Of a DNA stretch of 5,646 nt, positions 1 through 5,646 are shown piece after piece. This DNA comes from Betaproteobacteria bacterium. GTDB taxonomy: Bacteria > Pseudomonadota > Gammaproteobacteria > Burkholderiales > Burkholderiaceae. The notes beneath the pieces are model-generated. The model was given only the letters and a program-made list of their open reading frames with translations, was not told the DNA's origin and ran no database searches. Position 1 is the first letter of the stretch. Every line of letters starts with the position of its first letter. Location: positions 1-5,646 of the forward strand of contig JABMMT010000208.1 of the NCBI GenBank assembly GCA_013205155.1, read 5' to 3'. Position numbers and translations under genes: made by a program.

Positions 1-221
1 GCATAGTTGATGAATTAGCGCTCGCAGAGCGACTGCGCTCTGGGCGAATTGGGGGTGCTGCAATTGATGTTTTTTTTACAGAGCCCGCAAAGGATTTAAA
101 TCATTTTGTAGGAATAGAGAACCTCATTTTGACACCGCATATTGCAGGGGTCACACAAGAAAGTAATGAGCGTGTTAGTCAAATGATTGCCGATGAAGTT
201 AATCGGTATTTGGGGGTTTGA
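1..221 (+). CDS. slcC: D-isomer-specific 2-hydroxyacid dehydrogenase, C-terminal end; probable (S)-sulfolactate dehydrogenase SlcC (5' partial)
   Basis: Reading in frame from base 3, the last 72 residues of a protein are present and end at TGA 219-221; the beginning lies outside the window. The fragment shows the end of the NAD-binding domain of D-2-hydroxyacid dehydrogenases: a helix resembling LALAERLRSGRIGG, then AAIDVFFTEP, which carries the Glu of the family's Arg-Glu-His catalytic set, then LTPHIAG with the catalytic His, then the C-terminal helix ending in RYLGV. The family oxidises D-configured 2-hydroxy acids with NAD. The fragment alone does not fix the substrate. The assignment as SlcC, which oxidises (S)-sulfolactate to 3-sulfopyruvate in the cytoplasm, is inferred from the following comC-suyA-suyB genes, since slcC and comC are known partners in sulfolactate degradation (Chromohalobacter salexigens). 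Alternatives are a glycerate or phosphoglycerate-like dehydrogenase. Family call is near certain; the symbol is moderately sure. Confidence 0.8.
   Translation, partial: IVDELALAERLRSGRIGGAAIDVFFTEPAKDLNHFVGIENLILTPHIAGVTQESNERVSQMIADEVNRYLGV
212..216 (+). promoter_or_regulatory. Ribosome binding site of comC inside the slcC end
   Basis: A GGGGG run lies six bases before the ATG at 223, within the last codons of the upstream dehydrogenase. It favours the start at 223 over the in-frame ATG at 187, which would lie well inside slcC and add 12 residues unlike the family. The upstream TGA (219-221) and this ATG are separated by one base, an arrangement typical of translational coupling. Confidence 0.55.
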
Positions 222-222
222 A

Positions 223-1233
223 ATGAACTTATCCTATGAAAAGATGGTTCAGTTGGCATCGGCTGGATTGAGAGCTGGTGGTATCGGTGAAAAGGCCGCT
301 TTTGAAACAGCGCAATTTTTAGCGCTTGCAGAATTAGACGGCTTAGCCTCACACGGTTTAGCACGCGTTTCACAATATGCAGGTCATGCAAAAAATGGCC
401 GAGTTGAGCTGGCCCCTAAAATAAAGGTTCGTCCTTTCAAAACATCTGCAGCCTTAGTTGATGCTTGTGATGGATTGGCTTTTCCAGCCCTTCGTTTCGC
501 AACAGATTTATCAGTGAACCTTGCTTCAAAGAGTGGGGTTGGTCTTGTAGCAGTGACTAATAGTCACCACTTTGGCGTTGCTGGTCATTTTGCGGAGGCT
601 GCCGCTCGCGCTGGATATATTTCCTTATTGTTCGGCAATACGCCTGCTGCAATGCCGATGGTTGGCGGAACCAAGGCTATGTTTGGTACCAACCCATTAG
701 CCGCTGCATTCCCAATAGCTTATCGCGATCCCTTGGTAATTGATATGTCTTTATCTGCGGTTGCGCGTGGCAAATTATTGGTTGCTGCAAAGAAGGGCGA
801 GTCCATTCCTGAGGGTTGGGCATTAACTGCAGATGGTAAGCCTACAACAGATCCACAAGCGGGATTAAAAGGCTTGATGGTTCCTTTGGGTGGTGATAAA
901 GGCGCATTACTCGCCTTGGTTGTTGAATTATTAGTGGTGGGTTTATCTGGTAGCAGGTTCTCATATGAAGCTGACTCATTTTTTGATGCTAAGGGAAATC
1001 GCCCGCGTATTGGCCAGCTTCTTTTAACGATCGATCCAGGTCTTGCGGGCACTCATGTTTTTGCAAACAAAATGCGTGACTTTTTAAAAGCGCTGGCAGC
1101 TGATTCAGGCACTCGTTTACCGGGTCAGCGACGCTTTAAGCAAAGAGCAGCAGGATTTAAAGAGGGTGTAAACGTTTCTGATGTGGTTGTAGAGGAAATT
1201 CAGGCTGGCATTCGTCAGTCATGGAATGGGTAG
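223..1233 (+). CDS. comC: Ldh2-family malate/L-lactate-type dehydrogenase; probable (R)-sulfolactate dehydrogenase ComC
   Basis: A complete 336-residue cytoplasmic oxidoreductase of the Ldh2 family (the fold that is unrelated to classical LDH/MDH), at the usual family length. Visible family marks are the N-terminal SHGLARV segment (Arg about residue 48), VTNSHHFG with the catalytic His pair at 115-116, the FGTNPLA cofactor/substrate loop near 154-160, IDMSLSAVARGK near 173-183, IPEGWALTADGKPTTDP near 195-211 and the PLGGDKG loop near 221-227. ComC enzymes interconvert (R)-sulfolactate and 3-sulfopyruvate with NAD(P)(H). In coenzyme M synthesis they serve biosynthesis; beside suyAB they feed the sulfo-lyase by reducing sulfopyruvate. 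The specificity is inferred from the neighbours; by sequence alone malate, lactate, ureidoglycolate or other 2-hydroxyacid substrates are possible. It begins one base after slcC and is followed by suyA after 30 bases, so all are likely co-transcribed. The ATG at 223 was chosen over 187 because of the ribosome binding site and the family N-terminus. Confidence 0.88.
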   Translation: MNLSYEKMVQLASAGLRAGGIGEKAAFETAQFLALAELDGLASHGLARVSQYAGHAKNGRVELAPKIKVRPFKTSAALVDACDGLAFPALRFATDLSVNLASKSGVGLVAVTNSHHFGVAGHFAEAAARAGYISLLFGNTPAAMPMVGGTKAMFGTNPLAAAFPIAYRDPLVIDMSLSAVARGKLLVAAKKGESIPEGWALTADGKPTTDPQAGLKGLMVPLGGDKGALLALVVELLVVGLSGSRFSYEADSFFDAKGNRPRIGQLLLTIDPGLAGTHVFANKMRDFLKALAADSGTRLPGQRRFKQRAAGFKEGVNVSDVVVEEIQAGIRQSWNG

Positions 1234-1250
1234 CATTCAAATAAGATTGA

Positions 1251-1257
1251 TAAGGAG
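1251..1257 (+). promoter_or_regulatory. Strong Shine-Dalgarno site of suyA
   Basis: TAAGGAG lies six bases before the suyA ATG. It is the best ribosome binding site in the window and settles the start of this very small gene. The nearby suyB start has only a weak AAGAAAG-like site (about 1572-1578), and the regulator gene has none. Confidence 0.85.
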
Positions 1258-1263
1258 AAAGAA

Positions 1264-1545
1264 ATGATTCATTTTGTCGTGCATGAACCAGGAGATGTCG
1301 TTGGCGTTGTCGTGGTGGAAGGTGTGAAGGCTGGCACTGATTTAATCGGTTGGGTAATGGACGGTGATAGCACTGTCAATATCAAATCTGAAAGCGATAT
1401 TCCTATTGGCCACAAGATTGCTTTACAAGATATGAAAACTGGCGACACCATTATTAAGTACGGTGTTGATATTGGCAAGGTAGTTGCCCCCATCAAAAAG
1501 GGCGAGCATACCCATGTTCAAAATGTCAAAACTAAGCGTTGGTAA
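1264..1545 (+). CDS. suyA: (R)-sulfolactate sulfo-lyase, small subunit SuyA
   Basis: A complete 93-residue protein made of a single SAF domain, the same module as the N-terminal part of altronate/galactarate dehydratases (UxaA/GarD), carried here as a separate small subunit. Marks seen are the N-terminal HFVVHEPGDVVGVVVV strand, the VKAG turn, DIPIGHKIAL in the middle, IKYGVDIGK, and the conserved C-terminal GEHTHVQNVKTKRW with its His-x-His-x-x-Asn pattern. Together with SuyB it forms the cytoplasmic, iron-dependent enzyme that eliminates sulfite from (R)-sulfolactate, giving pyruvate. A very strong Shine-Dalgarno site precedes the ATG, and suyB follows after 40 bases. A generic UxaA-type dehydratase small subunit is the alternative, but the split SAF subunit beside a 390-residue partner and the two dehydrogenase genes favour SuyA. 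No frame damage is seen. Confidence 0.9.
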   Translation: MIHFVVHEPGDVVGVVVVEGVKAGTDLIGWVMDGDSTVNIKSESDIPIGHKIALQDMKTGDTIIKYGVDIGKVVAPIKKGEHTHVQNVKTKRW

Positions 1546-1585
1546 TCGATACCCGTATTCATTACGATATTAAGAAAGATAGAAA

Positions 1586-2758
1586 ATGATTAATTTAAAA
1601 CAAGCAACTTTTATGGGCTATCGCCGTGAAAATGGTCGTATGGGTATTCGTAACCACGTCATTATTTTGCCCCTAGATGATTTATCGAATGCAGCATGTG
1701 AAGCGGTTGCAAACAATATTAAAGGTACAGTTGCCATTCCTCATCCTTATGGCCGCCTTCAGTTTGGCGCAGACTTAGACCTTCACTTCAGAACCTTGAT
1801 CGGTGCTGGTTGTAATCCAAACGTAGCTGGAGTGGTAGTGATTGGTATTGAGCCACAGTGGACAAAGATTGTGGTTGATGGAATTAAGGCATCTGGTAAG
1901 CCAGTAGAAGGTTTCTGGATTGAAGGTAATGGCGATACATCAACTATTGCAAGTGCTAGTAAAGCCGCTTACTTCATGATGAAGCATGCTTCTAAACAGC
2001 AACGTGTTTCAGCGCCACTATCAGAGTTATGGGTTTCAACTAAGTGTGGCGAATCGGATACTACTTCTGGCTGTGCATCGAACCCAACAGTTGGTAATGC
2101 GTTTGATAAGCTTTATGAGATTGGCTCTACTTTGGTGTTTGGTGAAACTACTGAGCTAACTGGTGGTGAGCATTTAGTTGAGGCGCGTTGCCGCACTCCA
2201 GAAGTGAAGAAAAAATTCCGTGAAATGTTTGATCGTTACCAAGATGTGATCGAGAAGAACAAAACCAGCGATTTATCTGATTCACAACCTACCAAGGGGA
2301 ATATTGCTGGTGGTCTAACTACGATCGAAGAAAAAGCGCTTGGTAATATTCAGAAAATCGGTAAGAAATGTGTTGTGGATGGGGTGCTAGATAAGGCTGA
2401 GATCCCAACTATTCCAGGTTTGCATTTTATGGACTCATCTTCTGCTGCCGCTGAAATGGTGACACTTTGTGCAGCATCTGGTTTTACAGCCCATCTCTTT
2501 CCTACCGGACAGGGTAATGTGATTGGTAATCCAATTCTTCCGGTGATTAAGTTATGTGCTAATCCAAAAACAGTGCGGACAATGTCTGAACATATCGATG
2601 TAGATGTTTCTGGTATTTTGCGTCGTGAAGAGACCTTAGATTCAGCGGGCGAGAAGCTGCTCGATGCTCTTCTAAGAACTGCAAATGGTGAATTAACAGC
2701 AGCTGAGATTTTGGGTCACCGTGAGTTTGTGATGACCCGTCTGTATGAGTCTGCTTAA
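1586..2758 (+). CDS. suyB: (R)-sulfolactate sulfo-lyase, large subunit SuyB
   Basis: A complete 390-residue member of the UxaA/GarD C-terminal family, the size expected for SuyB. Landmarks in order are the opening GYRRENGRMGIRNHV (residues 11-25), IPHPYGR (51-57), GAGCNPNVAGVVVIGIEP (73-90), STKCGESDTTSG with Cys154 (151-162), FGETTELTGGEH (185-196), the MDSSSAAAEMVT segment (282-293) and FPTGQGNVIGNP (305-316) near the C-terminus. Conserved Cys and Glu residues in these segments are probable iron ligands and active-site groups by analogy with the dehydratases. With SuyA it splits (R)-sulfolactate into pyruvate and sulfite, the desulfonation step that releases usable carbon. The start ATG has a modest AAGAAAG site. 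The UAA stop lies inside a perfect inverted repeat that leads into the regulator gene 10 bases later. An altronate-dehydratase-like role is the alternative, but it is less likely given separate suyA, comC and slcC. Confidence 0.9.
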   Translation: MINLKQATFMGYRRENGRMGIRNHVIILPLDDLSNAACEAVANNIKGTVAIPHPYGRLQFGADLDLHFRTLIGAGCNPNVAGVVVIGIEPQWTKIVVDGIKASGKPVEGFWIEGNGDTSTIASASKAAYFMMKHASKQQRVSAPLSELWVSTKCGESDTTSGCASNPTVGNAFDKLYEIGSTLVFGETTELTGGEHLVEARCRTPEVKKKFREMFDRYQDVIEKNKTSDLSDSQPTKGNIAGGLTTIEEKALGNIQKIGKKCVVDGVLDKAEIPTIPGLHFMDSSSAAAEMVTLCAASGFTAHLFPTGQGNVIGNPILPVIKLCANPKTVRTMSEHIDVDVSGILRREETLDSAGEKLLDALLRTANGELTAAEILGHREFVMTRLYESA

Positions 2759-2767
2759 GTTTTAAGC
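2753..2767. repeat. Perfect inverted repeat across the suyB stop and the regulator start
   Basis: Six-base arms GCTTAA and TTAAGC are separated by GTT. The left arm includes the suyB stop codon, and the right arm ends one base before the ATG of the GntR gene, occupying the place where a Shine-Dalgarno site should be. It could be a weak hairpin affecting initiation, or an operator-like site. The arms are short and AT-rich, so chance is a real possibility. Confidence 0.4.
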
Positions 2768-2768
2768 T

Positions 2769-3488
2769 ATGAAGTCCCTGACCGCCTATCAAGAGGTGAA
2801 GCAAAAAATCACCGAAGATCTGGTCAGGGGTCGTTATCCAATGGGTCAGGCATTGCCTGCCGAAAAGGATTTGGCTAATGAGTTAGATGTATCTATAGGA
2901 ACCCTGCGCAAGGCGGTAGACGAATTAGTTGCGGAAGGTATTGTTGTCCGCCGTCAAGGCAGGGGGACCTATGTTGCAGAACACGATGCTAAGCGACTAC
3001 TTTATTATTTTTTCCATGTTGCTCGCTGGGACGCTGATAAAAAAACGTATCCCCGTGTCGAGACTGCTTCTTTTGGAGCAGCGCAAGCCAGCAAGGAAGA
3101 GTCTCTTAAGTTAGGCATTAAGGATGGAACGCCTGTTTGGCGTATCGTCACTCGCTTATATTTGGAAGGTGAGTGCGTGATGATTGACCATATTACTTTA
3201 GATAAAAAGCGTTTCAAAAATTTAACTCGTACTGAATTTGATGGACGAGAAGGCAGTATTTACCAGTTATACCAAATGCGTTATGGTCAATCAGTAGTAA
3301 AAACGAATGAACGATTGCGGGCTGGTTTGGCGGGTAGACAAATGTCAACGTGGTTAAAGTTAAAGCCAGATGCACCTGTGCTCCATATTCGTAGGGTAGC
3401 ACTTGATATACAAGATGAACCTATTGAGTGGCGTATTTCTACGCTAAATACTGCCCACCATGAATACTTTAACGAGTTGGTAACCTAG
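2769..3488 (+). CDS. GntR-family (HutC subfamily) transcriptional regulator with UTRA domain; likely regulator of the sulfolactate genes
   Basis: A complete 239-residue cytoplasmic DNA-binding protein. Residues 1-70 form the GntR winged helix: YQEVKQKITEDLV (7-19), GQALPAEKDLANELDV (26-41), the recognition helix SIGTLRKAVDELV (42-54) and the wing RRQGRGTYV (61-69). Residues about 77-236 form a UTRA ligand-binding domain, with SIYQLYQMRYG (163-173) and VLHIRRVALD (204-213) as clear family segments. The family binds DNA as a dimer and responds to a small molecule held by UTRA. Its place 10 bases after suyB suggests co-transcription and control of the sulfolactate operon, with sulfolactate or sulfopyruvate as the plausible effector; this is inference. 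No Shine-Dalgarno site is visible, so translation may depend on ribosomes finishing suyB. The stop codon overlaps that of cobT on the other strand. Family call is firm; the target is not proven. Confidence 0.9.
   Translation: MKSLTAYQEVKQKITEDLVRGRYPMGQALPAEKDLANELDVSIGTLRKAVDELVAEGIVVRRQGRGTYVAEHDAKRLLYYFFHVARWDADKKTYPRVETASFGAAQASKEESLKLGIKDGTPVWRIVTRLYLEGECVMIDHITLDKKRFKNLTRTEFDGREGSIYQLYQMRYGQSVVKTNERLRAGLAGRQMSTWLKLKPDAPVLHIRRVALDIQDEPIEWRISTLNTAHHEYFNELVT
3485..3488. other. Shared CTAG palindrome: overlapping convergent stop codons
   Basis: TAG of the GntR gene (3486-3488, plus strand) and TAG of cobT (3487-3485, minus strand) lie in one CTAG. The two coding regions overlap by three bases, and no intergenic space remains for a terminator of either operon. 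Confidence 0.95.
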
Positions 3489-5212
3489 TTCCGGATAGGC
3501 TTAAGTTCTTTAGCCCAATTAATCAGACTTTCACTAGGGTCCTCTTTTTCTTGATCCCAACTCAAGCGATTTGGAAAGAATGGTCTTAATTCTTCTCCAA
3601 TTCCACAGCCCCACAATTCAAAATTAAGCTGTTGTTCACACCATTCAATCGCCTGTAAGAGGTGATTTTTGAGAAAATACTCTCCATTCGCTTCAATGGT
3701 GGCTCGATCCATAGGGCAGCCATCAGAAAATAAAATTAGTTTTTTATTAATGACATGACTAGCCACTTCTTTTTGTAAACGTTGGGCTGCCCAAAGCAGA
3801 GCCTCTCCATCGATACTCTCAGCATAGATTTCTGGTCTCAGGAGCGCAGCAATACCAGGCCTTGCCTTACGCCACGGTGTCTGAAAGTCTTTGAAGATCC
3901 AATGAGCACGCTCATTTAATCTACCTGGATTAGGTATTTCTCCATTTCTGCGCCATTCTTTAAAAGGTCGCCCGCCGTGCCAAGTGCTCGTGCTGTAGCC
4001 CAGCACTTCAGTTTCAATCTGTGCCTGCTCCAATATCCTTACCAGCGAATCTACGCAAGTAGCGATCTTGAGTCTTTGATCTTTCATTGAGCCAGAGCAG
4101 TCGATTAGAAGCGTAACGTTTCCTAAAGCTTCTATCTTTTTGGAAGGGTGCTTATAAAGCACGGGATCAAGTGGGGCAGTAGCAATACGGGTGAGATAGC
4201 GCCGATCTAGGAGACCCTCGGTCTCAGTGGTCTGCCATCTTTTCAGTGTCTTTGTATTAAATATCTTTTCATAAGACCTAGTTAATTTCCCCCAAGGGAT
4301 ATTGAGCTTTGTGATTTCCTCACTAAGCTCTTGTTGATAAATAGCAAGTTGAGCTGGTCGAATGCTCTTTTTCGCCTCAATCTCAATATCATATGTAGAG
4401 TTAAATACTTTGTATTGCCCCAATGAGCGTTCTAAAGATTTTTTAGTATCTTGCGCAGAATAATGCTGCTGTTTTTCAGATTTAGATCCAAGGGCTGGAG
4501 GCTGAACCCACTCGATCTTCAAAAAATTGTTGCTAATATTTTTTTGCTTAGTTCGAATGCTGGGAACATTTTGATATTCGGCATCAATTAAATTCGATAT
4601 TAGTCGTGTAATGTCAAGGGATGTCTTTGCATAACTTTCTTGGTCAAATCGACTTGCTTTGAGCTTGACTAAATAAGGCCCAAGCCCCTCTGCGAGTCCG
4701 GCTCTAGTGGCTTCTATTACATCCTGCATCAATTGCGGAATCGGGCGCTGGTTTAGTTTGACCCACACTGTAGAGAAAATAGAGAGCAATAAAAGGCCGA
4801 TACTGCCTTCCACACCGCCATTGGCCATAAACTCTTGCAGCCACGCAATAAATTGATTCTCAACATTCTCCTTACTACCTTTTAAGCCAGCTGGGCAGAT
4901 ACTTTCTACCCGAATCTGCTCGAGGACTTCGAATATTAATGATTCAACCAAACCGTTCGGAGATTGTGAAAGATGAAGTTCATAGTCTGAATAACGCAGG
5001 CGTAAGGCAACACCATCTAATACCCCTCGCGGATGCGCCCAAGGAGCTTGTAAATAGCTAAGGTTGAGATGTGGTGCTAAAGCATTGAGGGCAAGGCTTT
5101 TATGAAACAGTTGCCAATCCCGAATTTGAAGATGGGTATCTCCAGATAGGGAGCGCATGATAGCCCCATAACGGTTTTGTAACTCTACTTCATCGTGGGA
5201 TTGAGTTTGCAA
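3485..5212 (-). CDS. cobT: Cobaltochelatase subunit CobT (VWA-domain protein)
   Basis: A 575-residue cytoplasmic protein, somewhat shorter than the roughly 630 residues of the Pseudomonas denitrificans type. The N-terminal part (about 1-215) is the CobT-specific domain, beginning with the family-like RYGAIMRSLSGDTHLQIRD. The middle (about 220-260) is a polar linker without the long acidic tract common in other CobT proteins. The C-terminal part (about 364-550) is a von Willebrand A domain with the metal-binding MIDAS motif DCSGS at 371-375, a GYSTSTW strand near 405-411, NPGRLNERAHWIF near 428-440, SIDGEALLWA near 466-475 and FSDG at 495-498. CobT pairs with the AAA+ ATPase CobS to drive cobalt insertion into a corrin by the large CobN subunit. 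The start is TTG at 5212: an in-frame TGA lies two codons upstream, a GGTGA site precedes it, and the first ATG (residue 19) would cut into the conserved N-terminus. cobS ends 19 bases upstream. Confidence 0.92.
   Translation of the reverse strand: MQTQSHDEVELQNRYGAIMRSLSGDTHLQIRDWQLFHKSLALNALAPHLNLSYLQAPWAHPRGVLDGVALRLRYSDYELHLSQSPNGLVESLIFEVLEQIRVESICPAGLKGSKENVENQFIAWLQEFMANGGVEGSIGLLLLSIFSTVWVKLNQRPIPQLMQDVIEATRAGLAEGLGPYLVKLKASRFDQESYAKTSLDITRLISNLIDAEYQNVPSIRTKQKNISNNFLKIEWVQPPALGSKSEKQQHYSAQDTKKSLERSLGQYKVFNSTYDIEIEAKKSIRPAQLAIYQQELSEEITKLNIPWGKLTRSYEKIFNTKTLKRWQTTETEGLLDRRYLTRIATAPLDPVLYKHPSKKIEALGNVTLLIDCSGSMKDQRLKIATCVDSLVRILEQAQIETEVLGYSTSTWHGGRPFKEWRRNGEIPNPGRLNERAHWIFKDFQTPWRKARPGIAALLRPEIYAESIDGEALLWAAQRLQKEVASHVINKKLILFSDGCPMDRATIEANGEYFLKNHLLQAIEWCEQQLNFELWGCGIGEELRPFFPNRLSWDQEKEDPSESLINWAKELKPIRN
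3498..3515. repeat. Imperfect inverted repeat just past the GntR gene, inside the cobT end
   Basis: GGCT pairs with AGCC and an inner AAG with CTT, with one mismatch between them. It shares the nine bases GCTTAAGTT with the perfect repeat at 2753-2761, so the two sites flank the regulator gene. No T-run follows on either strand, so it does not look like an intrinsic terminator. It lies within the cobT coding region and may be chance. Confidence 0.25.
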
Positions 5213-5215
5213 GAT

Positions 5216-5220
5216 TCACC
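5216..5220 (-). promoter_or_regulatory. GGTGA ribosome binding site supporting the TTG start of cobT
   Basis: On the minus strand GGTGA stands three bases before TTG. This matches the 3' portion of the extended anti-Shine-Dalgarno complement (GGAGGTGA) at the right distance. The TGA inside it is also the in-frame stop that closes the cobT frame upstream, so the start must be TTG 5212 or a later codon. Confidence 0.6.
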
Positions 5221-5231
5221 AGTTTAAAGAG

Positions 5232-5646
5232 CTAGTTTTTAGTGGCAATGAGCTCAGTAGCGAAACAACGTTGATAGTATTCAGCAACTAAGGATTTTTC
5301 TTCTGACTCACACTTATTTAAAAACGCTAAGGTAAAGCCAAGTTGTAGGTCTTTGAAAATACGCCAGTTCTCACCCCAGGTAATCAGGGTTCTAGTCGAC
5401 ATCAAAGTGGAGATATCACCAGCCTCGAACCCTTTTCTACTGAGATTAGCAAGCGCTATCATTTGTTTTGCGGTCTCAGGTAAAAGTTCTGGCACCTTTG
5501 CTAGCAATATTTTTTCTTCTTCTTCAGGCTCTAGATAGTTGAGGGCAGCAACAATATCCCAGCGATCCATTTGTCCATGGTTGAGTAGTTGAGTTCCCTG
5601 ATACATTCCATTCCAGTTACCTAAACCAACTGTATTGCTTGTGGCA
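5232..5646 (-). CDS. cobS: Cobaltochelatase subunit CobS, AAA+ ATPase, C-terminal part (5' partial)
   Basis: The last 137 residues of CobS are present and end at TAG 5234-5232; the frame stays open to the window edge, so the ATG at 5606 is internal and not the start. The fragment begins with ATSNTVGLGNWNG, the sensor-1 region of this MoxR-like AAA+ family, and continues with the typical MYQGTQLLNHGQMDRWDI. It then has the STRTLITWGEN segment, with the probable sensor-2 Arg, and ends in FLNKCESEEKSLVAEYYQR, a CobS signature. The Walker A and B motifs lie outside the window. CobS hydrolyses ATP and forms a complex with CobT for cobalt chelation with CobN in the aerobic cobalamin route. It sits directly upstream of cobT (19 bases), consistent with a cobS-cobT operon whose promoter lies beyond base 5646. 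Confidence 0.92.
   Translation of the reverse strand, partial: ATSNTVGLGNWNGMYQGTQLLNHGQMDRWDIVAALNYLEPEEEEKILLAKVPELLPETAKQMIALANLSRKGFEAGDISTLMSTRTLITWGENWRIFKDLQLGFTLAFLNKCESEEKSLVAEYYQRCFATELIATKN

Noticed and set aside
70..77. Run of eight T in slcC as a possible slippage or phase-variation site
   Set aside because: The frame is intact through it (DVFFTEP), the run is short, and a single genome gives no sign of length variation.
187..222. In-frame ATG at 187 giving comC 12 extra residues
   Set aside because: It lies inside the slcC end, the added residues do not resemble the Ldh2 N-terminus, and the ATG at 223 has a GGGGG site at a suitable distance.
720..1052. Minus-strand 110-residue open frame
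   Set aside because: It is opposite the well-conserved comC coding region, its translation resembles no family I know, and no ribosome binding site was evident.
1546..1585. Possible attenuator or hairpin in the suyA-suyB gap
   Set aside because: Only very short complementary stretches (ATAC/GTAT with no usable loop) are present; the gap appears to be a plain 40-base spacer.
2929..3114. Plus-strand 61-residue open frame with a hydrophobic stretch
   Set aside because: It overlaps the GntR gene in another frame, across its conserved wing and UTRA start; it is a shadow frame.
3498..3515. Intrinsic terminator for the sulfolactate operon
   Set aside because: The stem is short with a mismatch and no T-run follows on either strand.
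5353..5538. Plus-strand 61-residue open frame
   Set aside because: It is the antisense of the conserved CobS C-terminal region and has no independent support.

Overview
The window reads as bacterial chromosome with moderate GC and densely packed genes. Protein wording and gene neighbours point to a betaproteobacterium, perhaps a Burkholderiaceae/Polynucleobacter-like freshwater lineage. That placement is an impression from protein similarity, not a computed result.

Plus strand, 1-3488: the distal end of a probable operon for sulfolactate degradation. In order it holds the 3' end of a D-2-hydroxyacid dehydrogenase (probably slcC, (S)-sulfolactate dehydrogenase), comC (Ldh2-type (R)-sulfolactate dehydrogenase), suyA and suyB (small and large subunits of (R)-sulfolactate sulfo-lyase), and a GntR/HutC-type regulator. 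Together the enzymes would work as follows: SlcC oxidises (S)-sulfolactate to 3-sulfopyruvate, ComC reduces that to (R)-sulfolactate, and SuyAB cleaves it to pyruvate and sulfite. The two opposed dehydrogenases act in effect as a racemase. The GntR protein lies 10 bases after suyB and is the likely local regulator. The importer, the sulfite-handling genes and the operon promoter are not in the window; they may lie upstream of base 1 or elsewhere.

Minus strand, 5646-3485: an unrelated operon end, cobS (5'-truncated by the window edge) followed by cobT, the AAA+ ATPase and VWA-domain subunits of an aerobic-type cobaltochelatase. cobT starts with TTG. The two operons converge, and their last stop codons share a CTAG palindrome, so there is no intergenic terminator space.

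No RNA gene, mobile element, CRISPR array or integration site is visible. All gaps between genes are 40 bases or shorter. Small-scale features of interest are a perfect inverted repeat at the suyB/GntR junction, a related imperfect one just past the GntR gene, and the shared stop palindrome. The window shows no convincing sign of a wholly new system; its most interesting content is a compact sulfolactate catabolic cassette with a dedicated regulator.
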